Under the pieces are notes generated by a model. The model made no database searches. It was not told where the DNA came from and saw only the letters and a program-made list of their open reading frames with translations. The position numbers and the translations under genes were made by a program. From Enhydrobacter sp. (lineage in GTDB: Bacteria > Pseudomonadota > Alphaproteobacteria > Reyranellales > Reyranellaceae), in contig NZ_CP126889.1 of the NCBI RefSeq assembly GCF_030246845.1, positions 4,831,001 through 4,895,000 of the forward strand: a stretch of DNA of 64,000 nucleotides, in the 5' to 3' direction. Positions 44,780-53,888 of this stretch are shown here, one piece after another (within the stretch, counting starts at the first letter, position 1; the number at the start of each line of letters is the position of its first letter).

Positions 44780-45991
44780 TTACAGGCCCAACATGACCTT
44801 CGACATGATCCCGCGCTGCACCTCCGAGGAGCCGCCATAGATCGTCATCTTGCGGCCGTTGAAATAGCGCGGCGCCAGCACGTCGACGCCCTCCGGTCCG
44901 ATCGGCTCGACATTGGCGTTCCAGGCGCGCTGCTCGGGGAACGGCATCGAGTACCAGCCGGCCGCCTCGACCGCGAATTCCTGCACCTGCTGCATCACCT
45001 CGGTGCCGCGCAGCTTGATCATGGAGGACATCGGCCCGGGGTTCTGGCCCGAGGCGAGGCGGGAATAGAATTCCTGCTCGAACATCTCGAGGCCGGAGAT
45101 CTCGATGTCCATGCGGGCGAGCTTCTCGCGCCAGGCGGTGTCGGCGAGGATCGAATCGTCGCCTTCCGGCATCGACCTCGCGATGCGCACCAGCCGCTCG
45201 TAGGCCGAGCGCAGCCGCGGGCTGTAGGGATTGCCGCCGCGTTCGAACTCGAGCAGGTACTTGGCGTAGGTCCAGCCCTTGTTCTCCTCGCCGACGCGAT
45301 TCTCGACCGGCACCTTCACATCGGTGAAGAACACCGAGTTCACCTCCTGCGTGCCGGCGCGGTTGCCGTCGGCGGTGATGATGGGCTCGACCGAGATGCC
45401 CGGCGTCTTCATGTCGATCAGCAGGAACGAAATGCCCTCCTGCGGCTTGCCTTCGGTCGAGGTGCGCACGAGGCAGAAGATCCAGTCGGCGGTCTGGGCG
45501 AGCGTCGTCCAGGTCTTCTGGCCGTTGACGATGTAGTGGTCTCCTTCGCGCACCGCCCGCGTGCGCAAGCTGGCGAGGTCCGAGCCGGAGCCCGGCTCGG
45601 AATAGCCCTGGCACCAGATCAGGTCCGAATTGAGCATCGGCGGCAGGTGCCGCGCCTTCTGCTCCGGCGAGCCGTATTTCATGATCACCGGCGCGCACAT
45701 CTTGGGGCCGAACGGCGAGGTGCCAGGCGCACCCGCCCGCGCCATCTCCATCTCGAAGATGTACTTCTGCGTCGTGGTGAAGCCTGGCCCGCCGAACTCC
45801 CTGGGCCACCCGGTGCAGAGCCAGCCTTTCTTTGCCAGTCGCTTCTGCCAGTCGATCAGCCGTTCTTTCGGCATGTAGGCATTTCGCGCCACCTTGGTCT
45901 CGCCCACGATCTCGGGGGTCAGGTTCTCCTTGAGCCAGCCGCGCACTTCCTGCTGGAAGGCCAGTTCTTCCTTGCCGAACGTCAGATCCAT
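44780..45991 (-). CDS. acyl-CoA dehydrogenase, PimC-like (paralogue)
   Basis: 403 residues, closely similar in layout to its downstream neighbour: GYSEPGSGSDLASLRTRAVR, TWTTLAQTADWIFCLVRT, GEENKGWTYAKYLLEFERG, YGGSSEVQRGIMSKVMLGL. First gene of a probable ACAD-ACAD-aldo/keto reductase operon. Tandem duplication followed by divergence is likely. The 119-base gap upstream, to vapC, shows no feature I can support. Confidence 0.9.
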   Translation of the reverse strand: MDLTFGKEELAFQQEVRGWLKENLTPEIVGETKVARNAYMPKERLIDWQKRLAKKGWLCTGWPREFGGPGFTTTQKYIFEMEMARAGAPGTSPFGPKMCAPVIMKYGSPEQKARHLPPMLNSDLIWCQGYSEPGSGSDLASLRTRAVREGDHYIVNGQKTWTTLAQTADWIFCLVRTSTEGKPQEGISFLLIDMKTPGISVEPIITADGNRAGTQEVNSVFFTDVKVPVENRVGEENKGWTYAKYLLEFERGGNPYSPRLRSAYERLVRIARSMPEGDDSILADTAWREKLARMDIEISGLEMFEQEFYSRLASGQNPGPMSSMIKLRGTEVMQQVQEFAVEAAGWYSMPFPEQRAWNANVEPIGPEGVDVLAPRYFNGRKMTIYGGSSEVQRGIMSKVMLGL

Positions 45992-46110
45992 CGAGCAGCT
46001 CCTTCAGGGCCGCGAAGGTACCGCGCCGTCGCCGGCAAGGCAAAGGACGCCGTAGGTACGTTCCTCCGCGTCGGGCATTTGCCCTCGCGAGCCGTCGTGA
46101 GGCCCTTCCC

Positions 46111-46503
46111 TCATACCAACTCTACGCGCGCGTGCTGGCCCGCCGCAGCCGCCAGATGTCGGTCTCGGGTAAGCAATGACGCCCCCAGCGCTTCTGCGAG
46201 GGCGACATAGATCGCATCATACGCAGTCAGATTATGCCGAAGTTCCCATACGCGCTGCATCAGAAAGCCGTGCGGATATCGACGTGCCGGGAAATCGACG
46301 AGATCCACCAGCAGCTCCCGGCCGCGCTCGGAGTCGATTTCTCCCGCCGCTGCGTAACGACGGATCACTTGGGCTATTTCCACGTCGAGCAGGTGCGGCG
46401 CGTGCAAAGTTTCTCGCGGATCGAACAAGCGCCTTTCCACATGCTCCGCTGCGGGTGTCCGCAGCAACGCTTCGAGCAGAGCCGACGCATCGACGACGAT
46501 CAC
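46111..46503 (-). CDS. PIN-domain ribonuclease toxin, VapC family
   Basis: 130 residues with the four PIN acidic residues D5 (VVDASALLEAL), E42 (LLDVEIAQVI), D96 (TAYDAIYVALAEAL) and D114 (LTRDRHLA). Expected to cleave specific RNAs when freed from its antitoxin. The start overlaps the antitoxin stop (ATGA), the standard arrangement. Confidence 0.9.
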   Translation of the reverse strand: MIVVDASALLEALLRTPAAEHVERRLFDPRETLHAPHLLDVEIAQVIRRYAAAGEIDSERGRELLVDLVDFPARRYPHGFLMQRVWELRHNLTAYDAIYVALAEALGASLLTRDRHLAAAAGQHARVELV

Positions 46504-46730
46504 AGCCGATCGCGCTCCGTGCGGATGGCCTGGGCTGGATCAATCGACGGACTGACCGCGGACCGCCGTTCCAAACGCGCCCTCAATTCCTCGATCGTCG
46601 GACGCTCGGCCACTTCCCGAATCTCGTTGAGCAGATAGTCCGAAAGCGACATCCCGGCGAGCGCCGCACGCGACTTGAGACGACGGTGCAAGGCGTCGGG
46701 AACGTTGCGAATTTGGATCATCGCGGACAT
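46500..46730 (-). CDS. ribbon-helix-helix antitoxin, VapB/FitA-like
   Basis: 76 residues: N-terminal ribbon-helix-helix (MIQIRNVPDALHRRLKSRAALAGMSLSDYLLNEI) and a C-terminal toxin-wrapping tail (TIEELRARLERR). Pairs with the PIN toxin downstream and represses its own promoter. ATG 46730 or 46721 (ATG TCC GCG ATG) are the candidate starts; the promoter position favours 46730 as first base of a leaderless mRNA. Confidence 0.87.
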   Translation of the reverse strand: MSAMIQIRNVPDALHRRLKSRAALAGMSLSDYLLNEIREVAERPTIEELRARLERRSAVSPSIDPAQAIRTERDRL

Positions 46731-46765
46731 GCTTGTAACATGCAAGCATGCGCCAAGCATGTCAA
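46728..46765 (-). promoter_or_regulatory. vapBC promoter overlapped by CATGCTTG inverted repeats
   Basis: Minus strand TTGACA (46765-46760), 17-base spacer, CATGTT (46742-46737). The octamer CATGCTTG occurs on the minus strand at 46761-46754 and 46750-46743, and in inverse orientation at 46735-46728, giving CATGCTTG-N7-CAAGCATG plus an extra half-site. This is the form expected of an RHH autoregulatory operator. Confidence 0.6.
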
Positions 46766-46775
46766 GGCGACGAGC

Positions 46776-47672
46776 TCAATGCGCCATTGCCGGCTGCTTT
46801 GCCTCGCCGGTGATGGCGAAGTAACGCGCGCGCATCGAGGTCTGGTTCTCGTAGATCGAGCCTTGGCGCGGCGCGGGTGGCAGCGGCATGCGCACCGGCA
46901 CGGCGGCGAGCCGCGGCGTGACGACGGACTCGCCCGCGATCAGGTTGGCGTCGAAGGCCGCGAGATCGGTGGCGGGCTTGGCCAGCGGAAAGGCGTCGGC
47001 GGCCGCAAACTCATAGAGCAGGAGCTGGCGCGGCTTGTCGGAGACGTTCTGCGCCGAGCCGTGCACCAGCCGCACGTGATGGAAGCTCATCGAGCCGGCG
47101 CGACCGACCAGCGGCACCGCTTTGGCATGGTCGATATCGCATGCCGGATCGATCGCCCCGCAAAAGAAGCCGTCGCAGTGATGGTCGTAGACGGGTCCCT
47201 TGTGCGAGCCCGGGATCACCATCAGCGGCCCGTTCTCCGGCGCACAGTCGTCGAGCATGACGCCGACCGCCAGCAGGTCGTCGTTGGTATGCGGATAGAA
47301 GGCCCAGTCCTGGTGCCACTCGACCGGCGAGCCGTACTGCGGCGCCTTGATGTTGAGCTTCGAACCGTGCAGCCGGACGCCGGACGGTCCCAGGAGCTGC
47401 TTCAGGATCTCGACCAGCCGGGGCGTGCGCATGATGCGGCGGAAGATCTCGTGATGCAGATGCGGCGTCTTGAGGCGGCGCACGCGCGGCGCTTCCGGCC
47501 GATGCGTGGGCTCGAGGTCGTAGAGGTCGGTATGGGTCGTGACGCCCCGCGCGCCTTCCACGAGCTCGGCGATGACCTGGCGAGCTGCGCTCAGCATCTC
47601 GCCATCGAGCAGATCGGGCACGACCACATAGCCGTGCTCGCGGTAGAACGCGACATCGCGCTCGGGAATCAT
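46776..47672 (-). CDS. phytanoyl-CoA dioxygenase (PhyH) family protein
   Basis: 298 residues, Fe(II)/2-oxoglutarate oxygenase. Iron ligands H120 and D122 (VEWHQDWAFYPH), the distal His in RLVHGSAQNVSD, and the oxoglutarate Arg in KPRQLLLYEF are present. ATG 47672 has GGAGG 7 bases upstream. Members act on acyl-CoA, ectoine or many secondary metabolites; the substrate here is open. Stands alone, 46 bases from the vapB start. Confidence 0.88.
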   Translation of the reverse strand: MIPERDVAFYREHGYVVVPDLLDGEMLSAARQVIAELVEGARGVTTHTDLYDLEPTHRPEAPRVRRLKTPHLHHEIFRRIMRTPRLVEILKQLLGPSGVRLHGSKLNIKAPQYGSPVEWHQDWAFYPHTNDDLLAVGVMLDDCAPENGPLMVIPGSHKGPVYDHHCDGFFCGAIDPACDIDHAKAVPLVGRAGSMSFHHVRLVHGSAQNVSDKPRQLLLYEFAAADAFPLAKPATDLAAFDANLIAGESVVTPRLAAVPVRMPLPPAPRQGSIYENQTSMRARYFAITGEAKQPAMAH

Positions 47673-47747
47673 GGCGCCTCCTTCGACTCGGCGGTTCCAT
47701 GACGACGCTAACACGAAATGCCGACGCGGATCACGGCCGCCGCCGGC

Positions 47748-48497
47748 TCACTCCGAGCCGAAGGTCCGGCGATGCGTCCTGGCCATCAGCTCGTCGAGCC
47801 GCGTGCCCGGGACGAAGTCCGCCATCTCGTCCGGCCGAGCGAGGCCCGGAAGCTGGCGGACGCATTCCGACGGCGCGCCCAGCACCTGCGTGACCGGATA
47901 GAGCGCCGACCACGCCGGCACGGTGGCATAGTCCTCCTCGTCGTCCGCCACGTGCTTGTCGCGGATCTTCGCCGAGGCCATCTCGATCTCCATGCCCATC
48001 ATGGTCGTCGCCTTCAGCTCCTGCCTGTTGGGCTTGCGGATGAGCCTGGAGCGTCCGGGATAGACGCGGTCGATAAAGCTGTCCATCAGGCGCAGCTTGT
48101 CCTCGACATTGTCGATCATGTGGGCACGACCGAACGCCATGACGGCGCGATAGTTGACCGAATGATGGAAGCCCGAGCGCGCCATCACTAGGGCGTCGAG
48201 ATGCGTGACGGTGAGGCAGACATCGACGCCCTGCGCCTGCGTGCGGATCATCCGGCTGGCCGACGAGCCGTGCCAGTAGAGATGATCGCCCTCCCGCCAG
48301 AAGCTGGTCGGCGTGCAGTAGGGCCGTCCGTCGATGACATAGGCGATATGGCAGACGAGCGCCGCATCGAGGATCTCGTAGACCGTCTTGCGGTCGTAGC
48401 GGCCGCGCTCGTGCATGCGCTTGACCTTGTTCACGGGCGTGATCCCGAAAGCCTCGGTCGTGTCGCCGTCTTCCCTGGCGCCTATGCTCGTATCCAT
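47748..48497 (-). CDS. pyridoxamine 5'-phosphate oxidase-related flavin-binding protein
   Basis: 249 residues, split-barrel FMN fold (RMHERGRYDRKTVYEILDAALVCHIAYVIDGRPYCTPTSFW near residues 28-68, then WHGSSASRMIR). Related to NimA-like/flavin-nucleotide binding proteins. Divergent from a MocR-type regulator 94 bases away, a pairing that is common, so it is a likely target of that regulator. True PNPOx activity is not implied. Confidence 0.85.
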   Translation of the reverse strand: MDTSIGAREDGDTTEAFGITPVNKVKRMHERGRYDRKTVYEILDAALVCHIAYVIDGRPYCTPTSFWREGDHLYWHGSSASRMIRTQAQGVDVCLTVTHLDALVMARSGFHHSVNYRAVMAFGRAHMIDNVEDKLRLMDSFIDRVYPGRSRLIRKPNRQELKATTMMGMEIEMASAKIRDKHVADDEEDYATVPAWSALYPVTQVLGAPSECVRQLPGLARPDEMADFVPGTRLDELMARTHRRTFGSE

Positions 48498-48591
48498 AGC
48501 TCAGCTCCCGCAAAGCGATTGCGGGGCGGACCATGCTGGCAATAAGGTCCACAGGAAAGAGCCAGTTCGGCGGAAATGGACTGAACCAGTT

Positions 48592-50115
48592 ATGACGGGA
48601 CGCCCTCGCAAGGTCGCACCGCTCGGCATCGCGCTCGATCCCGCCGCAACCGTGCCGCTGCATCGGCAGATCGGCGAGCAGATCCGCCGCGCCATCCTCG
48701 AGCGCCGTCTCGCGCCCGGCCTCAAGCTGCCCTCCTCGCGCCTGATGGCAGCCGAGCTCAATTGCGCGCGCGGGACGGTGCTGGCGGCCATCGACCAGCT
48801 CGTTGCCGAGGGCTACCTCGTGGCGCAGGCCGGATCCGGGCTGTCGGTCGCTGCCGACCTGCCGGACGAGATGCTGGTGCCATCCGGCGTCGAAGAACGG
48901 CAGGAGGATCGGGCAATGCAGGCGCCGGTCCTGTCCCGGCGCGCCGTCGCGGCGCTCGCGGACGACTCGCCGGAGGAGGCCGTCGACGGCACGCCGGTCG
49001 CCTTTCCTACGGGGCAGCCCGACCGCGAATCCTTCCCCTTCCCGCTCTGGGCCAAGCTGCTGGAGCGCGAATGGCGCCAGCCCGCCTGGACAGTGGCTGG
49101 TGCACCCCATCCCTTCGGCCACCCGCGTTTGCGGCAAGCGATCGCGGCCTATCTCGGCATGGCTCGCGGCTTCGGCTGCGAACCTGGCGCTATCGTCATC
49201 ACCATGGGCGTGCGGCAAAGCCTCTCGCTTCTTGCCCGCCTCGTCCTCGATGCCGGCGATGCCGCCTGGATCGAGGAGCCGGGCTTTGTCGGCACACGCG
49301 AGGCACTGGCGTCGGCGGAAGTGCAGATCGCGGCTGTTCCGGTCGACGCATCCGGCTTTCCGCTCGAGGCGGCGATGGCGCTCGCGCCCCGTGCGCGTCT
49401 CGCCGTCGTCGCGCCATCGCACCAGTTTCCGCTCGGCGTGGTGCTGAGCCTGCAACGGCGCCTGGCGCTGCTGAGCTGGGCCGAGCGCGTCAACGGCTGG
49501 ATCGCGGAGGACGATTTCGACGGCGAATATCGCTATGCCGGCCGACCGCTGGCGCCGCTTCGCGCGCTCGACCGAAACCGGCGGGTCGCCTATCTCGGCA
49601 GCTTCTCCAAGCTCCTGTTCCCGGCGCTACGGCTGAGCTACATCGTGTTGCCCGACGCGCTCGTCCCAGCTGCGGAAAAGATCATGTCGGATGTCACTGC
49701 CCGCGCCTCGATGCTGGGCCAGGGTGCCCTGGCCCGCTTCATCGCCGACGGTCACTTCGCCGCCCATCTCAGGCGCACGCGGTTGCTTTATTCGATACGC
49801 CAGCGGGCCCTGATCGACGCGGCGCGGCGCCATCTCGACGGGCTCCTTCAGATCGCACCGGACCCCGGCGGCATGCACCTCATCGCAAGGCCGCATCCCG
49901 ACCTCGCATCGGTCTTCGACGACCGGCCAGCAACAGCCGCCGCCGCGGCAACCTCGCTCAGCGTCTCGCCGCTGTCCGCCTGCTATCGCGACGAACCGCG
50001 GGTTCACGGCCTCATCCTCGGCTACGCGGCGACACCGGAGGACACCATCGAGCCGGCGGTCGCGGCGCTCGCGAGCGCCCTTCGCCCACTTTACAAACGG
50101 CCGTACGCACGATGA
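48592..50115 (+). CDS. MocR/PdxR-type regulator (GntR helix-turn-helix fused to aminotransferase)
   Basis: 507 residues: N-terminal winged helix (PLHRQIGEQIRRAILERRLAPGLKLPSSRLMAAEL) and a fold-type I aminotransferase domain (about 140-507) with EDDFDGEYRY and the PLP-lysine segment GSFSKLLFPALRLSYIVLP. Such proteins sense PLP or an amino-compound adduct and activate a divergent gene. ATG 48592. Stop overlaps an in-frame ATG of the next gene, which probably uses a start 15 bases later. Confidence 0.92.
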   Translation: MTGRPRKVAPLGIALDPAATVPLHRQIGEQIRRAILERRLAPGLKLPSSRLMAAELNCARGTVLAAIDQLVAEGYLVAQAGSGLSVAADLPDEMLVPSGVEERQEDRAMQAPVLSRRAVAALADDSPEEAVDGTPVAFPTGQPDRESFPFPLWAKLLEREWRQPAWTVAGAPHPFGHPRLRQAIAAYLGMARGFGCEPGAIVITMGVRQSLSLLARLVLDAGDAAWIEEPGFVGTREALASAEVQIAAVPVDASGFPLEAAMALAPRARLAVVAPSHQFPLGVVLSLQRRLALLSWAERVNGWIAEDDFDGEYRYAGRPLAPLRALDRNRRVAYLGSFSKLLFPALRLSYIVLPDALVPAAEKIMSDVTARASMLGQGALARFIADGHFAAHLRRTRLLYSIRQRALIDAARRHLDGLLQIAPDPGGMHLIARPHPDLASVFDDRPATAAAAATSLSVSPLSACYRDEPRVHGLILGYAATPEDTIEPAVAALASALRPLYKRPYAR

Positions 50116-50129
50116 CGGAGGGAAACGCC

Positions 50130-51011
50130 ATGGCCAAGCGGATCAATCGCGCAATCGAGCTTCTGGAGGCGGGCCAGGCGATCTACTACGACGGCCCGCA
50201 TACCGGCCACGTGCTGACCTACGAGCGGGGCCGCGAGGACGCCCGCACCTGGGCCGACTACATCAACGTCGGCATGGAGCACGGCGCTTTCGACATGACG
50301 GGGCTCGCCGAGTACATGCGCGGCCTCGTCGATAGCGGACCGACCGCTTCGGGCCATCGCACGCCGGCCGTCATCGTCGAGGCGCCGGTCAACGGCACGG
50401 ACGGGCCAAACGTCGCCTTCAATGCCTGGCAGTTCCGGCAGATCCTGGGCCGTGGGGTCCACGGCATCCTGCTGTGCCAGGCCGAGTCCGCCGAAGCCGT
50501 GCGCGAGTTCGTGCGCGCGTGCCGTTTTCCGCATCACAAAGCCGAAATCGACAAGCTCGGCATCGGCAGCCGCGGTCGCGGGTCGGAGCCGACCGCCGCC
50601 CCGGTCTGGGGCCTCGATCAGCAGGAATACTTCGCCCGCTGCGAGCCGTGGCCGCTCAATCCGCAGGGCGAGCTTCTGCTCGGTGTCAAGATCGAGAGCC
50701 CGCCGGGCGTCGAACACTGCGACGATATCTTGGCGGTGCCTGGATTGGGCTTCGCAGAACTCGGCCCAGGCGATCTGGGCCTGTCGCTGGGCTATACGAG
50801 CCTGCAGCGGCGGCCCTACCCTCCAGAGATGGAGGCTGCCCGCACCAGGGTCTTCGCCGCCTGCCGCAGGAACAATCTCGCCTTCCTGGAGGGGGCGACG
50901 CCACAGACCATCGCCCAGCGTCTCGACGAGGGCGTGCGCGTCATTTCCGGCCACGATCCCGAGACGGCCAAGATCGGGCGCGCCCACCAGAGACGGACGA
51001 TGCCGGTGTAG
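50130..51011 (+). CDS. HpcH/HpaI-family aldolase
   Basis: 293 residues, class II pyruvate-type aldolase barrel. Metal ligands E189 (LLGVKIESPPGVEH) and D215 (ELGPGDLGLSLG) are present. Cleaves or forms 2-keto-3-hydroxy acids, substrate unknown. GGAGGG precedes ATG 50130 by 7 bases, so this start is preferred to ATG 50112 inside the regulator stop. Same direction as the MocR gene and convergent with the gamma-glutamyltransferase gene. Confidence 0.87.
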   Translation: MAKRINRAIELLEAGQAIYYDGPHTGHVLTYERGREDARTWADYINVGMEHGAFDMTGLAEYMRGLVDSGPTASGHRTPAVIVEAPVNGTDGPNVAFNAWQFRQILGRGVHGILLCQAESAEAVREFVRACRFPHHKAEIDKLGIGSRGRGSEPTAAPVWGLDQQEYFARCEPWPLNPQGELLLGVKIESPPGVEHCDDILAVPGLGFAELGPGDLGLSLGYTSLQRRPYPPEMEAARTRVFAACRRNNLAFLEGATPQTIAQRLDEGVRVISGHDPETAKIGRAHQRRTMPV

Positions 51012-51020
51012 CGACGGGCG

Positions 51021-52637
51021 TCAGACCGCGATCACCACGCCGTCGTGGCCGGGGTCGGCGCCGCCATCGAGGCCGTCCTCGTGGATGCGAATGCCGTGCA
51101 CGGCGGCAAAGCCGAAGCCGTAGGGACTGCGAACGACCGGATAGCCCAGGGCCTGCAATTCGCGCTCGACCTTCCACTGGACGCGGTTGGAGATATCGAT
51201 CGTGTCCGAGGTGGCCGAGAAGCGGGGGGCGCTCACTGCCTCGACCATGGTCATGTCGAAGTCGAGCGCGTTCAGGATGACGTGCAGCACGCCCATGGCG
51301 ATCTGCGTGGCTCCGGGCGCACCGATAACGAGGTGCGGCCTGTCGCCCTTGAACAGGATCGAGGGGACGACCGAGCTGAACCGGGCCTTGCCCGGTGCGA
51401 TCGACCCGGCATGGCCCGGCCGCGGGTCGAATACGCCCATGCAGCCGTTGTACATGAAGCCCAGGCCCGGCGTGACCACCCCCGAGGGCATGCCGAGCGA
51501 ATGGGTCATGGCGAAGCAGTTGCCGTCCCTGTCGAGCACCGAGATATGCGTAGTATCCTTGCTGATGGCGCCCGAGTTGAAACGCGGCACATGCGCCTTG
51601 ACCCCGCGCTTGACCTCGTCCGCCATCCGCCGGGCATAGTCCTTCGAGGTGAGCGGCTCGACCGGCACCTTGACGAACTTCGGATCGCCGACATGCGCGT
51701 CCTTGTCGATCGTGGCGCGCTTCATCGCCTCGGCGACGATGCGCACATACTCCGCCGAATTGTGCTCGAGCGCGCCGAGGTCGAAATTCTCGAGGATGTT
51801 CAACATCTCGACCAGCATCACCCCGCCGCCCGGGGGCTGGTTGGTCGAAACCCTGTAGCCACGATACTCGCCCCAGAGCGGCGCATTGCGCACCGTCTTC
51901 CACGCCTCGAGGTCCTCGATCGACAGGAGCGCGTCGTTCTTCCTCATGTCCTCGTCGATCGCATGGCCGATCTCGCCGGAGTAGAAGACGTCGGCGCCAT
52001 CCTTGGCGATGGCGCGCAGCGTCTGGCCGTAGTCGCGGTTGACGACCGGATCGCCCACCCGCTTGGGCGTGCCGTCGGGCCGGCAATAGAGCGCACGGGC
52101 GGCCGGAAAGGCGGTGATGCGCTCGTGATTGGGCGCGCGGCCGAATGCGCCCTCGTCGGCCCACCAGAAATGAACATGCGGCCGCACCGTCCAGCCGTTC
52201 TCGGCCCAGTGGATGGCCGGCTCGACGATGCGCGACCAGGGAAGACGGCCGTGCTCGTGGTGCGCCTCGTAGTACATCCTGAGGTTGGCCGGCGCGCAGA
52301 TCGACTTGTAGCCGATGTCGTTCACGCGGCCTCTCAGGATGAAGCCGTAGCCGTCGCGCGCCTCGCTCTCGATGAGGCTCGCCCACATGTCCGGCGTGGC
52401 GGCAAGCGGCGCCGGCGCATGGGCGTCGATGTAGCCGTGGAAGTTCTTGCCCGGCAGGTAGAGGCCGCAACTGCCGAAGCCCGCGATGCCGCACATCAGC
52501 GGATCGACCACGCCCTGCACCAGGGCGCAGGCGATGCCGGCATCGACGGCATTGCCGCCCTCGCGCAAGGCATCCGCCCCCGCCTCCGCCGCCTCGGGCT
52601 GCGGCGCCACGATCATCGCCTGCTTGTGATAACGCAC
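51021..52637 (-). CDS. gamma-glutamyltransferase family protein
   Basis: 538 residues, Ntn-hydrolase. Self-cleavage/nucleophile T362 in SKDTTHISVLDRDGN, oxyanion region SSVVPSILF and GAPGATQIA near the C-terminus. No signal peptide is visible, unlike periplasmic GGT, so it may act in the cytoplasm on a different gamma-glutamyl or acyl substrate. GTG 52637 with GGAGG 8 bases upstream is preferred; an earlier TTG lies within the ribosome site. Confidence 0.88.
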   Translation of the reverse strand: MRYHKQAMIVAPQPEAAEAGADALREGGNAVDAGIACALVQGVVDPLMCGIAGFGSCGLYLPGKNFHGYIDAHAPAPLAATPDMWASLIESEARDGYGFILRGRVNDIGYKSICAPANLRMYYEAHHEHGRLPWSRIVEPAIHWAENGWTVRPHVHFWWADEGAFGRAPNHERITAFPAARALYCRPDGTPKRVGDPVVNRDYGQTLRAIAKDGADVFYSGEIGHAIDEDMRKNDALLSIEDLEAWKTVRNAPLWGEYRGYRVSTNQPPGGGVMLVEMLNILENFDLGALEHNSAEYVRIVAEAMKRATIDKDAHVGDPKFVKVPVEPLTSKDYARRMADEVKRGVKAHVPRFNSGAISKDTTHISVLDRDGNCFAMTHSLGMPSGVVTPGLGFMYNGCMGVFDPRPGHAGSIAPGKARFSSVVPSILFKGDRPHLVIGAPGATQIAMGVLHVILNALDFDMTMVEAVSAPRFSATSDTIDISNRVQWKVERELQALGYPVVRSPYGFGFAAVHGIRIHEDGLDGGADPGHDGVVIAV

Positions 52638-52668
52638 TGTCCTGTCCTCCAACTTCCGTCGACGGGAC

Positions 52669-53814
52669 TCAATCCCAACCGTTGCGCTTGCGCAACGCGG
52701 CCGTGAGCGGCGCCAGCGCGAGGCCCTTGGCGGCGAGACCGGGCAGCCATGCCGCCAGCGCTTGCAGGGTGTTCTCGTGCGGATGTCCGATCGCCACCGC
52801 GAAACCCTGGCGGCGTGCCACCTCCTCCGTCTCCGCGAGCTTGTGCTTCACCGCGGCAAGGGACTCGTCATCATCGAGGAACACGTTGCGCGAGATCGTG
52901 GGCACGCCGAGCTCGTGCGACAACGTCTCGCCGACGGTCTGGGCGGTCGTGCGCGAGTCGAGAAACAGCAGCCCGCGCGCCTTCAGGAGACGCAGCACGA
53001 TCTCCATGCCGGGCTTCGATGCGGTGAAGCGGCTGCCCATGTGATTGTTCACGCCGACATAGCCGGAGAAACTGTCGAGATCGGTCGTGACGCGCTGGCG
53101 GATCTCGCTCTCGCTCAGCGAGGTGAGGAGCGCGTTGGGCCCGGGATCGGCATGGCCCATCGGCTCCATCGGCATGTGCAGCATCAGCTCGTTGCCGTGC
53201 GCGCGCGCGGCCTTCGACTGCTCATGGAGATCCCGGGCATAGGGCAGGAACGAGAGCGTGAGCGGCCCCGGCAGCTCCCAGGCGCGCTTCGAATGCGGCC
53301 GATCGAGACCGACATCGTCGATGACGATGGCAATCAGGGGGCGCGCATAGAGATCACCGAACGGCACGGCGTTGCGCCGCCAGGCCGGGCGCTCGCTTGC
53401 CGCAACTGCCGCGACCTGCGTCGGCTGGGGCAGCTTGCGCGCCGGCTCCTCGATCGTGGTGCGCGCCTGACCGGGTTCGGCTTCGGTATATTGGGGCAGG
53501 CCCGGGATATCCTCGATGCGCGCGTACTTGCCGGCAGGTTGCTGCTGCGGTCGGCCTTCGCGCTTCATCTCGTTGAGCGCGTCCTTCACGATGTGCGCGC
53601 GGTCGAGCGAGTCGAGCCGGTTCGCGAGCCAGTAGCTGCCCATGAAACTGCCGCCAAGCAGCACGACGCCGCCGATCACGACCGCGGGCCAGCGATGGGC
53701 CTCGATCCAGGCTAGAAGATCGCGATAGCGCCCGACCAGTCGACGGCGCCACGTGGCGGCGGCCTTCGGACTCCTTCTGTTCGCCTTCCTGCTTCTGTTC
53801 TTCCTAGATGCCAT
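52669..53814 (-). CDS. divergent polysaccharide deacetylase family protein (YibQ-like)
   Basis: 381 residues: basic N-terminus, one membrane helix (about 43-65, PAVVIGGVVLLGGSFMGSYW), a linker, and a NodB-like divergent deacetylase domain from about residue 155 (IAIVIDDVGLDRPHS...NNHMGSRFTA...GHPHENTL). Anchored in the inner membrane facing the periplasm; in other alphaproteobacteria such genes often sit with the CtpA protease, which is not seen here. Substrate unknown. Confidence 0.85.
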   Translation of the reverse strand: MASRKNRSRKANRRSPKAAATWRRRLVGRYRDLLAWIEAHRWPAVVIGGVVLLGGSFMGSYWLANRLDSLDRAHIVKDALNEMKREGRPQQQPAGKYARIEDIPGLPQYTEAEPGQARTTIEEPARKLPQPTQVAAVAASERPAWRRNAVPFGDLYARPLIAIVIDDVGLDRPHSKRAWELPGPLTLSFLPYARDLHEQSKAARAHGNELMLHMPMEPMGHADPGPNALLTSLSESEIRQRVTTDLDSFSGYVGVNNHMGSRFTASKPGMEIVLRLLKARGLLFLDSRTTAQTVGETLSHELGVPTISRNVFLDDDESLAAVKHKLAETEEVARRQGFAVAIGHPHENTLQALAAWLPGLAAKGLALAPLTAALRKRNGWD

Positions 53815-53888
53815 CTGAAAGTTCGGAGTTAATCCCTTGGCTGGCCGCCACTATTTCGCCTCTTTTCGAGGCAGACGCAAAACAAACG

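Noticed and set aside
48498..48591. MocR operator in the divergent gap
   Set aside because: Two CCAGTT hexamers 24 bases apart and short GGACC/GGTCC arms exist, but they are too short to claim a site.
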